Positions 1-6,297 of a stretch of DNA of 13,611 nucleotides are shown piece by piece. The position numbers were made by a program, and so were the translations under genes. Positions within the stretch are counted from its first letter, which is position 1; every line of letters starts with the position of its first letter. The stretch spans positions 1 to 13,611 of the forward strand of contig RFPZ01000036.1 of assembly GCA_009925905.1 (NCBI GenBank), written 5' to 3'. The notes beneath the pieces were generated by a model that was not told the origin of the DNA, did not search any database, and saw only the letters and a list, made by a program, of their open reading frames with translations. Origin of the DNA: Candidatus Aquidulcis frankliniae (lineage in GTDB: Bacteria > Chloroflexota > Limnocylindria > Limnocylindrales > Limnocylindraceae).

Positions 1-112
1 TACGATGACCTCCCTAGTCGCATACTACCCCGCACAACGTGAAAGTGATTCGCTATGCTGCGCGATCGATAGGTAGACTCCCTTACAAGGTGGGGTTTCC
101 CCCACAGGAAGC
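1..112. other. Leader region upstream of the protease gene
   Basis: No complete gene is visible here. One plus-strand frame is open from base 2 to a TAG at 74-76 and another to a TGA at 40-42, so either could be the last codons of a gene to the left, but neither stretch is long enough to recognise. On the minus strand a GGGAGG purine run (9-14) could be a ribosome binding site for a gene starting just outside the left edge. A TATGCT hexamer at 54-59 is a possible -10 box for the protease gene, without a convincing -35. The only clear structure is the hairpin at 90-105. Confidence 0.4.
90..105 (+). promoter_or_regulatory. GC-rich hairpin just before the protease start
   Basis: A perfect 6-bp inverted repeat (GTGGGG at 90-95, CCCCAC at 100-105) closes a 4-nt loop. 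It ends immediately before an AGGAA purine run at 106-110. No T-run follows, so it is a poor intrinsic terminator. It may be a leader element that affects translation of the protease, or the end of an upstream transcript. That role is inferred from position only. Confidence 0.4.
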
Positions 113-114
113 AT

Positions 115-118
115 GAGG
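115..118 (+). promoter_or_regulatory. Ribosome binding site favouring the ATG at 125
   Basis: GAGG lies 6 nt before the ATG at 125, a normal spacing. The alternative ATG at 113 has only AGGAA at 106-110, just 2 nt away, which is too close. This favours the start at 125. Confidence 0.45.
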
Positions 119-124
119 TTGCTG

Positions 125-1072
125 ATGCCCGCCAAGAGTAAGAAACGCAAATCGGTGGTACGGAAGAAGCGCCGTAAACCTTCAGCACTACTTCAGCTCT
201 TCAAGGTGCCGGCTCTCATCGTGGCTGCGGCGCTGATTGTTGTCGCCGGATTCTACCTATCGAGGGGCCTCAATACCGGATCAAGCCAGAGCGCCGAGCC
301 GAGTGCTTCTGGTTCGATTGCCCCTATTGCCGCAGGTGACCTTTACAAAACTGCCGTCAAGATTGTTTGGGGTGTGCCTAAGAGCGGGAGTTTAATTTGG
401 TGCGCTGAAGGTTCTGGGGCCCAGATCATTCGCACCGGACTAATCCTTACCAATCAACATGTCGCCGAGAAGCCAGGACCAGAATATGAGTGTGAGCCTG
501 ATGCCTCACTGTGGGTGCTTTACCCAGAGGACCAAAAGGGTGAAAACTTCACCTGGTACTCAGCGAGAGTGCTCGCCGAAGGTAAGCGCTATGACCTTGC
601 ACTTCTGGAGGTTGACTTCAAGGGGAGCAAGCTCACGCCAGGATGGCCGGTGCTGCAGATAGCGGAACTGGCTGACGAGCCCGCACTCGGTGCAGCAATC
701 CGTATCTTTAGCTACCCATCTATTGGCGGGAACTCCATCACTTTTACCTCTGGGTTCGTCGCTGGCTGGGCGCGAGATCAAGAGGCTAACGAAGACGATG
801 CAGTCTTGAAGCTTGACGTGACGATCTCAGGGGGCTCATCTGGAGGTGCCGTTTTAGATGAATTCAACAACGTCATCGGCGTGGTGATGATGGGCGGTGT
901 GTCAACGGACGAAAGTATTCCCGGTATCGATTGCCGTCAGTGGTATGACACAAACGGCGATGGAGCTATCAATGAAGCCGACACGTGCCAGACTCTTGGC
1001 GGATTCATCAACGGCGCCGTTGCTCTCGCGCCGTTACGTGCCTTCTTACAAGCTGAGGGTGTACTTCCTTAA
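125..1072 (+). CDS. Membrane-anchored trypsin-like serine protease with EF-hand-like loop
   Basis: The 315-aa protein resembles the protease domain of the HtrA/S1C trypsin-like family and lacks a PDZ domain. Numbering from the upstream in-frame ATG at 113, a Lys/Arg-rich N-terminus (6-22) precedes one membrane segment (about 33-50), so the protease domain should lie outside the cell. The triad is readable: His116 in TNQHV, Asp161 in YDLALL, Ser243 in GGSSGGAV. Near the C-terminus, residues 279-290 match a 12-residue EF-hand/dockerin loop (D-x-N-x-D-G-x-I-x-x-x-D) flanked by Cys274 and Cys292, which suggests calcium binding in a disulfide-closed loop. The substrate is unknown. Its codons are less GC-rich than those of its neighbours (32 G/C in the 60 bases 361-420), possibly a sign of transfer. 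The start at 125 is chosen on ribosome-binding-site spacing. Its stop abuts the stop of the convergent gene. Confidence 0.85.
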   Translation: MPAKSKKRKSVVRKKRRKPSALLQLFKVPALIVAAALIVVAGFYLSRGLNTGSSQSAEPSASGSIAPIAAGDLYKTAVKIVWGVPKSGSLIWCAEGSGAQIIRTGLILTNQHVAEKPGPEYECEPDASLWVLYPEDQKGENFTWYSARVLAEGKRYDLALLEVDFKGSKLTPGWPVLQIAELADEPALGAAIRIFSYPSIGGNSITFTSGFVAGWARDQEANEDDAVLKLDVTISGGSSGGAVLDEFNNVIGVVMMGGVSTDESIPGIDCRQWYDTNGDGAINEADTCQTLGGFINGAVALAPLRAFLQAEGVLP

Positions 1073-1249
1073 CTAGCGGCCGAGGATCCGGTCGAGGACG
1101 CTCTTCCCGCTAGGAGCGGCCTTGACCTGATCGCGTGGGCAGGTGCAGCGCTCGTTGAGTGGCACGCCCTTCAGGGCGTATTCAATGTGTTCGCCGCAGC
1201 CCTCCCACGTTGGCTTGTTGCAGGTTGCGCAGGTGATCTGATGGCACAT
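1073..1249 (-). CDS. 58-aa Cys-rich zinc-ribbon-like protein
   Basis: This short gene starts at an ATG (1249) 8 nt after a strong GGGGAGG ribosome binding site, 5 nt beyond the MFS stop, and ends at TAG. The protein begins MCHQITCATCNKPTW and has cysteines at 2, 7, 10, 18, 35 and 37. The C7-x-x-C10 pair, Cys18 and the C35-x-C37 pair look like a metal (zinc) site, and histidines 3 and 21 are also available. It has no signal peptide or membrane segment, so it is probably cytoplasmic. The tail (about 41-58) is basic and cysteine-free. The pattern recalls small 'MCxxITCxxCGKPxWxGCGxH' proteins that I remember from actinobacterial genomes, whose function I do not know. It is the last gene of the four-gene minus-strand operon and is probably translated by coupling to the MFS gene. 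Biochemical role unknown. Confidence 0.8.
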   Translation of the reverse strand: MCHQITCATCNKPTWEGCGEHIEYALKGVPLNERCTCPRDQVKAAPSGKSVLDRILGR

Positions 1250-1254
1250 GTTGG

Positions 1255-2544
1255 TTACCTCCCCGCTGATGCGGCAGCGCGATTGTCGAAACTTGCCGCC
1301 GATTCAATCGTAGGGTAGCGCCAGATGCGCGCGAACCCAAAGATGATGAGCGGGATGATCGTCTGCAGCACCGCCCCCACCAGTAGGGCGTTGGGCCGGC
1401 CGAAGGCGTTGCCGAGCAGGCCGCCCAGCACATAGCCGAAGGTGGCGCCGAATCCCCAGGTGAGGGTGCGGTTGATCGCCATCATTCGACCCAGGAGTCG
1501 ATCGGGGACCGCCTGCTGACGGAAGGTGGTGACGGGCACCACGTAGACCAGCAAGAAGAATCCACCAATGAAGAAGTTCGCCAGCACAAAGAGTGGCGCG
1601 AATTCGCGCGGCACAAAGGCCGCGGCGGGGAGTAGGAATTCGTTGATGCCAAAGAGCGCGGTGCCCACGATCATCAGCCGACCGAAGCCAACGCGCCGCA
1701 GCAGGGCTGGCGCGGCAAGTGAGCCGAAGAGGCCGCCTAAGAATCCTGCCGATGCGACGGCACCAATAAGCGCCGGATCAAAGCCCAAGTCAATGCGCTG
1801 AAAGATGATCGCCTGGCCGATCATGATGCTGAACGCGATATTGCCGTTCACCGCCTCGAGGGTGATGATGCGCAGGTTAGGTCGCACCCAGAGTGCGCGT
1901 AGTCCCTCCTTCAGGTCGTGAATCAGCGCGTTGCGCCGCTTTGGCGCTGGTGGTTCCGGCGTGCGAATGGCGCGCAAGGTCACATAGCTCACCGCAAAGG
2001 TAATCGCGTCAACCACCAACACGAACGGTGCGCTGAAGATGCTGATCAGTGCGCCGGCAAGGCCGGGACCAACAAAGCCCGCCCCCTCGCCCATGATCGC
2101 CATGCGTGCGTTTAGCTTCAGCAGTGTGGGGCCGCTCGCTAGTCGTGGCAGGTACGCGGGCCACGCAACATTGAAGAAGACGGTCGCGGCGCCGAGCCCA
2201 ACTTCAATGGCGAGCAGCATCGGCAGGGTCAGGATGTTCAACAGATACGCAAGTGGAATCGCAAGCAGCAACCCAAATCGTGCGAGGTCGGCCGCAAGAA
2301 GATACGCACGACGTGATGAGCGATCAACCCAGACGCCCGCTTGTAGCCCAATGAAGAGATACGCCAGTGTGGAGGCGGCGCCCAGGAGGCCAGTGCCGAG
2401 CGAGTCGGCGCCAAGAAGGTCAACGGCAACGATCGGCAGCGCCAATTGCGTAATGGAGTCGCCAATTAGCGAAACTCCTTGACCGGCGGTAACGAGGCGC
2501 AGGTCGCGCGCGTTGTTCTTTCGTATCGCCGCGGCGCGCGCCAC
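1255..2544 (-). CDS. MFS transporter (MFS_3/EntS-type exporter)
   Basis: The 429-aa integral membrane protein has about 12 hydrophobic segments and a short basic cytoplasmic N-terminus. The MFS signature between TM2 and TM3 is present as G70-VWVDRSSRR (70-79). A second family-typical stretch, FRQQAVPDRLLGRMMAINR (341-359), matches the EntS/MFS_3 exporters, which use ion gradients to expel siderophores, macrolides and similar molecules. A central Arg/Lys/Pro-rich loop (about 194-216) separates the two six-helix halves. The tail (411-429) is polar. The start is a GTG directly after the TAA of the subtilase gene, in the same frame and with no recognisable ribosome binding site, so translation probably relies on re-initiation. 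No other usable start occurs before Met148. The substrate cannot be read from the sequence. Co-transcription with a secreted protease is suggested by the spacing. Confidence 0.88.
   Translation of the reverse strand: MARAAAIRKNNARDLRLVTAGQGVSLIGDSITQLALPIVAVDLLGADSLGTGLLGAASTLAYLFIGLQAGVWVDRSSRRAYLLAADLARFGLLLAIPLAYLLNILTLPMLLAIEVGLGAATVFFNVAWPAYLPRLASGPTLLKLNARMAIMGEGAGFVGPGLAGALISIFSAPFVLVVDAITFAVSYVTLRAIRTPEPPAPKRRNALIHDLKEGLRALWVRPNLRIITLEAVNGNIAFSIMIGQAIIFQRIDLGFDPALIGAVASAGFLGGLFGSLAAPALLRRVGFGRLMIVGTALFGINEFLLPAAAFVPREFAPLFVLANFFIGGFFLLVYVVPVTTFRQQAVPDRLLGRMMAINRTLTWGFGATFGYVLGGLLGNAFGRPNALLVGAVLQTIIPLIIFGFARIWRYPTIESAASFDNRAAASAGR
1258..1264 (-). promoter_or_regulatory. Strong ribosome binding site of the 58-aa gene, overlapping the MFS gene end
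   Basis: Read on the minus strand, GGGGAGG is followed by TAA (the MFS stop, 1255-1257) and then by the ATG at 1249, with 8 nt between the purine run and the ATG. The overlap supports the small gene as real and suggests translational coupling. Confidence 0.75.
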
Positions 2545-5247
2545 TTATCGCGCTGAGAGTTTGACGACGTTCGAATCCGTACGCGCCCGCTCACTCCCGT
2601 ATTGGTACATGGTGACGCGGAGGAAGGCGTACTTCCCTGTAAGCGTAGGTGTAACGCTCAGATTCACCGCCGTTGCGCCGCTGATCGCGCTGCACCTGGT
2701 GCGCTGTGCCGTGGTGCAGCTGTACCACTGATATCTGTACGTTGGCGTTGGACTGCCAATCCAGGTGCCACGTGTGCCATACACAATCTTCCCAACCTGG
2801 CTGATGCGCGGCGCTACTGTGAGGCGTGCGGGAGCAAAGACGGTAACGCTTACAGTCTTAGAGGTTGCGTAGTGCCAGGTGTCACCCGCCTTCGTGCCCA
2901 GAAGGGTGCAGGTGCCGGCCTTTAGGTAGCGCACGATGCGATCGCTAACCGTACAAATACTTGGGGTGAGCGATGTGGCGATAAACGGTTCGGCGGTGCT
3001 GCCTCCACCATTGCCATAGCTACCTGAGCTATTGACGGCGTGATAGCTCGGCCCCAGATCAAAGATGAGTGGTCGTTGCTGCAACTTGAAAACTTCGAAC
3101 GTTCGGATTATTGAGTCAGCGGCGCGATAAGTGCTCGTCCCCGCCTGTTCCGCCCGAATCGTGCAGGTTCCTGGTGCGAAGACGCGCAGTTCAAAGAGTG
3201 TGCCGTTGAACTGTGGCTCGCACACGCTGCTGGTGAGTCCCGCATAGTTGAGGGGCAGATTGGCACTGCTGTAGCGCGGTAGCACCTGTGCAACGGTGGG
3301 GTCAAAGGCGCGGTCGGTGAGCACGTCGAGCTCGATCGTTTGGCTCCCTTGAACGATGGTGAAACTGCGCTCGACCGAGGGGGCACTCTCATAGACGGCG
3401 TTCCCCACCTGGTTCGCGACCACGGTGCAGGTCCCCACGTTCAGCAGGCGAATGCTCCAGGCGTACGGGGGGCTCGCTGGGGCGAGCGCTTCGCACACAC
3501 TCGGCGTGCTGACCTCATAACTCACGGCGAGACCGGAGCTCGCGGTGGCGACGAGCGCCGGCGGGGTGGTGCCGAACGGCACGTCGGTCTCGGTGAGGAG
3601 TGGGCCCGCACCAAAATTAATCGTTTGTGGTGTTCCAGTAATGGTGATGCTCTGCGTCGCGAATGCCGCAACGTGATCGGCGGTGGCCGACATCGAGGCG
3701 TTCAGTGTGCAGGTGCCCGTGCTGGTTGCCGCAAGGCTGTTCTCCGTGAGAGTGCAGCTCGATGCGCTCTCCTCTGCCACCGCAAGGGTGATCGGGCCGT
3801 CCACGTCACTGCTCACCGAGACGGTTGCCGTCTCGCCAACCGCAACACTCTCTGGCGCCGTAATCGTGAGGATCGGTTGCACCATATCGAGCGCACCAAC
3901 GGCATCAAGGAGCCCGACGCCACACCGGTACTGCCCCGCGCCTGGCGTTTCACTGCGCGTCACGCACGTGCGGAGCGAATCCGTTGGAAACGGTCGCGCG
4001 CCTGCATAGAGGGCCGCCTCAATTTCATTTGGGCCCCACGAAGGATGGGCGCTGGCGACAAGCGCGGCGACGCCCGCTACGTGCGGTGCCGCCATGCTTG
4101 TTCCCTGGTAGTTGGTGTAGCTGTATCCCGTCAACGTTGTGCTGCCAACGCCAATCGTTGAAAGAATGCCAGAATCGCGCGACATGTCTCCGCCAGGAGC
4201 AGCGATGTCAATGGTGGTCCCGTAGTTGGAATAGATTGCAAGTCCACCGACTCGTCCGGTTGCTGCGACCGTCACCGTGTCGTTGCAGTTTGCGGGCGTA
4301 AAGTTTGCCGCGTCGCGCAAGCTGTTTCCCGCCGCGGTTACCACAACGGTGCCGGCCGCACGCGCCTGAGAGATCGCATTTTGCAACGTCGACCAGCAGG
4401 GGCTGACGCCACCGAGCGACATGTTGATGACATCGGCGGGGTGGGCGTTGACGGCAAGTCCATAATTGCTCCACGGTTGTCCGTCCCAAGTTGTGGTAAG
4501 CCCAGCGGCCCAACGAATACCATCGATGACATCGTTGAACGATCCGCCACCAGCGCCGAGTGCGCGCACATGCATCAGTGAAACGTTGGGTGCAACACCG
4601 GTGACGCCAATCTCGTTCTGCACCGCACCGATCGTGCCCGCCACATGGGTGCCGTGCCAGGTTGATGGGTAGTAGCTCCAATCGCCTTCATCGGTTGGGT
4701 TTGTATCGCGCCCGTCACCGTCACGCGCAATGAGGCTGTTCTCAACCATGTCGACGCCCCATCCCTCTGGCGTATTCGCGAGGAGGTCGGGGTGGTTCGT
4801 GCTCCCAGTATCAATCACCGCAACAACAACGTTCTCGCCACGTGTGGTGCTCCAGGCTGACGAGACATTTGCCGCGCCATCTTTCCCTGTTATTGGCATA
4901 TGCATGTCCCACTGCGATGCGTAGAGCGGATCAATCGGATCAATTGGATCAAGGAGTGGGTATGCCTGAAGGTCGGGGATGACGCCTAAAACGCCAGGCG
5001 CCTGCTCCCACGCCGCGAGTGCCGTCTCTGCATCTTGTCCTGGTCGAAGCGTGATCTCGCGCGTCTTGCCGTCGTCGCTGACCGCGGTGCCGACAGAGGT
5101 GTTGTAGGCAAAGCGAACGGTAAGCGAATTAAATGGTTCTGGAGTGACGGATGTTTGTGCCACGGAGGCGTGTGCCGGTGCTGGCGCGGCGAACACGCCG
5201 AAGATAAAAAGAGCCGCCATCACGGCGGCAGGTAGGCGGCGCGTCAT
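2545..5247 (-). CDS. Secreted subtilisin-like (S8) protease with C-terminal Ig-like repeats
   Basis: The 900-aa secreted endopeptidase has these parts in order: Sec signal peptide (1-27, ending APAHA), an I9-like prodomain region (about 30-100), a short DPIDPIDPLY linker typical of the start of the mature domain, then the S8 catalytic domain (about 110-455). The catalytic residues are Asp146 (VIDTGS), His198 (WHGTHVAG) and Ser384 (GTSMAAPHVAG), with oxyanion Asn308 (AAGNS). Cysteine pairs 284/321 and 428/442 may form disulfides. From about 455 to 805 come four Ig-like repeats with a Cys...GTCT pattern, then a different Ig-like module (about 806-900). There is no LPXTG or membrane anchor, so it is probably released or held non-covalently. 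An in-frame extension back to 5415 is rejected because it would bury the signal peptide and overlap the gene upstream. The start lies 5 nt after that gene's stop. Likely function is extracellular protein degradation or processing of a surface or secreted partner. Confidence 0.92.
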   Translation of the reverse strand: MTRRLPAAVMAALFIFGVFAAPAPAHASVAQTSVTPEPFNSLTVRFAYNTSVGTAVSDDGKTREITLRPGQDAETALAAWEQAPGVLGVIPDLQAYPLLDPIDPIDPLYASQWDMHMPITGKDGAANVSSAWSTTRGENVVVAVIDTGSTNHPDLLANTPEGWGVDMVENSLIARDGDGRDTNPTDEGDWSYYPSTWHGTHVAGTIGAVQNEIGVTGVAPNVSLMHVRALGAGGGSFNDVIDGIRWAAGLTTTWDGQPWSNYGLAVNAHPADVINMSLGGVSPCWSTLQNAISQARAAGTVVVTAAGNSLRDAANFTPANCNDTVTVAATGRVGGLAIYSNYGTTIDIAAPGGDMSRDSGILSTIGVGSTTLTGYSYTNYQGTSMAAPHVAGVAALVASAHPSWGPNEIEAALYAGARPFPTDSLRTCVTRSETPGAGQYRCGVGLLDAVGALDMVQPILTITAPESVAVGETATVSVSSDVDGPITLAVAEESASSCTLTENSLAATSTGTCTLNASMSATADHVAAFATQSITITGTPQTINFGAGPLLTETDVPFGTTPPALVATASSGLAVSYEVSTPSVCEALAPASPPYAWSIRLLNVGTCTVVANQVGNAVYESAPSVERSFTIVQGSQTIELDVLTDRAFDPTVAQVLPRYSSANLPLNYAGLTSSVCEPQFNGTLFELRVFAPGTCTIRAEQAGTSTYRAADSIIRTFEVFKLQQRPLIFDLGPSYHAVNSSGSYGNGGGSTAEPFIATSLTPSICTVSDRIVRYLKAGTCTLLGTKAGDTWHYATSKTVSVTVFAPARLTVAPRISQVGKIVYGTRGTWIGSPTPTYRYQWYSCTTAQRTRCSAISGATAVNLSVTPTLTGKYAFLRVTMYQYGSERARTDSNVVKLSAR
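2548..3885 (-). repeat. Ig-like repeat region of the subtilase (protein-level repeats)
   Basis: Residues about 455-900 of the subtilase form a tandem beta-rich array. Four units share a first Cys, a variable 13-21 residue stretch, a second Cys in GTCT, and a following strand ending in an aromatic/valine-rich run: C498/C513, C585/C607, C676/C695 and C765/C780. The DNA copies are diverged, so this is not a recent tandem duplication. The last module (806-900) has a TWxGSPTPTYRYQWYxC core and Cys844/Cys852. Such arrays usually act as spacers or adhesion stalks in secreted proteins. Confidence 0.75.
4928..4954. repeat. Three 9-bp tandem repeats
   Basis: Three consecutive near-identical 9-mers (GGATCAATC, GGATCAATT, GGATCAAGG) code, on the minus strand, for the LDPIDPIDP linker between prodomain and catalytic domain of the subtilase. 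A copy-number change here would keep the frame. Confidence 0.7.
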
Positions 5248-5252
5248 GGTGG

Positions 5253-5579
5253 CTATTCGCCGATCGTTGCCCAGATGAAGCCCATCATCAGGAAAAATCC
5301 CGAGAAGAGGGCGACGAGACCAACGGAACCGTAGGGCGATGCGGCGGTCTTGTCGGTGAAGGTGCCGAGCAGGAGGCCAAAGCCAACCGCCCACACGAGC
5401 CAGGCGACACCCCACAGCACCTTGCCATTCGGGCCAGTGACGAAGCGGCGAACCCAGCCGGTCTCGCGCTGCTCAGAGCTCATGGCTGCCTTCTGAAAGA
5501 TGTAGACGAAGCCGCCACCGATCGCCAGTGAGATAAAGAACTCGGCTGGGTGCAGGAACGGGAGCGTGAACATATCCAT
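5253..5579 (-). CDS. Small three-TM membrane protein, unknown function
   Basis: The 108-aa protein is not recognised. It has three hydrophobic segments (about 12-29, 54-72, 84-105) and a basic/polar loop between the first two (SSEQRETGWVRRF, 34-46). There are no cysteines and no catalytic motif. The start at 5579 is supported by a TATGAT box exactly 6 nt upstream, which would give a leaderless mRNA beginning at the ATG; an in-frame ATG two codons later is the alternative. It is the first gene of the leftward operon with subtilase, MFS exporter and Cys-rich protein, with 5 nt between its stop and the subtilase start. A role as membrane partner of the protease or exporter is only a positional inference. 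Confidence 0.75.
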   Translation of the reverse strand: MDMFTLPFLHPAEFFISLAIGGGFVYIFQKAAMSSEQRETGWVRRFVTGPNGKVLWGVAWLVWAVGFGLLLGTFTDKTAASPYGSVGLVALFSGFFLMMGFIWATIGE

Positions 5580-5585
5580 GGCGCA

Positions 5586-5591
5586 ATCATA
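5586..5591 (-). promoter_or_regulatory. Putative leaderless -10 box of the leftward operon
   Basis: TATGAT lies 6 nt before the ATG at 5579. At the usual distance, transcription would start on or next to the A of the ATG. No good -35 hexamer is visible 16-19 nt further upstream, which is common for such promoters. Confidence 0.55.
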
Positions 5592-5607
5592 GCGGGCGGA
5601 ACTCTGG

Positions 5608-5613
5608 CACGAT
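5608..5613 (+). promoter_or_regulatory. Weak candidate -10 box of the DedA operon
   Basis: CACGAT (4 of 6 matches to TATGAT) sits exactly 6 nt before the DedA ATG, mirroring the box on the other strand in this 40-bp divergent region. No ribosome binding site stronger than CAGGG is present. Suggestive only. Confidence 0.25.
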
Positions 5614-5619
5614 CAGGGC

Positions 5620-6291
5620 ATGTTGAGTTGGCTGGATGAGTTCCTGATCCCCCTGATCACGAGCATGTATGAGGCGGTCGGCTACCTCGGGGTGGCGATC
5701 GCCATGGCCGTAGATGCCTCAAGCTTCCCCGTGCCGAGCGAGTTCATCCTCCCCTTCGCAGGCTTCCTGGTGGCCGACCCCACAGCGGTCGAGCCGCTGA
5801 CCGGGGGGCGCTGGCTACTGATCCCCACCATCGCCGCCGCCACCTTAGGGGGCCTCGTCGGCACCTGGGGCGCCTACGCCATCGGCGCATATGGGGGTCG
5901 ACCCCTGTTGAACCGCTTCGGCCGCATCGTGCGTATTGACCCGGCTGACCTTGACCGGGCCGATGCCTTCTTCGCACGCCACGGCGGCAAGATCGTCTTC
6001 TGGAGCCGCTTCATTCCGCTGCTGCGCACCGCCATCTCGTTCCCCGCTGGCATCGCCCGCATGCCGCTCGGCCGCTTCCTTCTCTATAGCGCCGTCGGCT
6101 CACTGGTTTGGAACAGTGCCCTTATTGGTGGTGGTGCTGCGCTTGGCGAAAACTGGGAGCAGGTGAAGGAGTGGCTGAAGCCGCTCGACACTCTGCTCCT
6201 GATCGTTGGCGTTCCGGCGCTCATCTTGGTTGGTGCGTGGCGACTCGGAATCCTCGCCCGTCTGCGCGCCTGGCGCAATCGACGCGGGTAA
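5620..6291 (+). CDS. DedA-family membrane protein
   Basis: The 223-aa protein belongs to the DedA/VTT (SNARE-associated) family of inner-membrane proteins. Some members (for example UptA of Bacillus subtilis) are known to recycle undecaprenyl phosphate or other lipids across the membrane. Family marks seen: the acidic re-entrant motif PVPSEFILPFAG (Glu41), GTWGAYAIGAYGGR (81-94), and the key arginine segment FWSRFIPLLRT (127-137; Arg130 and Arg136) followed by FPAGIARM. Hydrophobic stretches lie at about 16-32, 41-52, 66-92, 150-174 and 190-212, with a basic C-terminus. Length is normal for the family. It opens a rightward operon; the next gene begins 6 nt after its stop. Third-position GC is very high in its first two-thirds (45 G/C in the 60 bases 5821-5880) and falls after about 6115. 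Confidence 0.9.
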   Translation: MLSWLDEFLIPLITSMYEAVGYLGVAIAMAVDASSFPVPSEFILPFAGFLVADPTAVEPLTGGRWLLIPTIAAATLGGLVGTWGAYAIGAYGGRPLLNRFGRIVRIDPADLDRADAFFARHGGKIVFWSRFIPLLRTAISFPAGIARMPLGRFLLYSAVGSLVWNSALIGGGAALGENWEQVKEWLKPLDTLLLIVGVPALILVGAWRLGILARLRAWRNRRG

Positions 6292-6297
6292 GGTGCA

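Noticed and set aside
3340..4161. 273-codon plus-strand frame antisense to the subtilase
   Set aside because: Composition is Arg/Gly/His-rich with no domain or motif, as expected for a shadow of the high-GC subtilase gene.
5248..5415. N-terminal extension of the subtilase frame to an ATG at 5415
   Set aside because: It is Arg/Trp-rich, overlaps the 108-aa gene and would place the clear signal peptide (starting MTRRLPAAVM) 56 residues inside the protein.
1073..5579. RiPP or bacteriocin system (protease + exporter + small peptide)
   Set aside because: The 58-aa protein has no leader or double-glycine site and its cysteines are spaced like a metal-binding ribbon; no modification enzyme is present.
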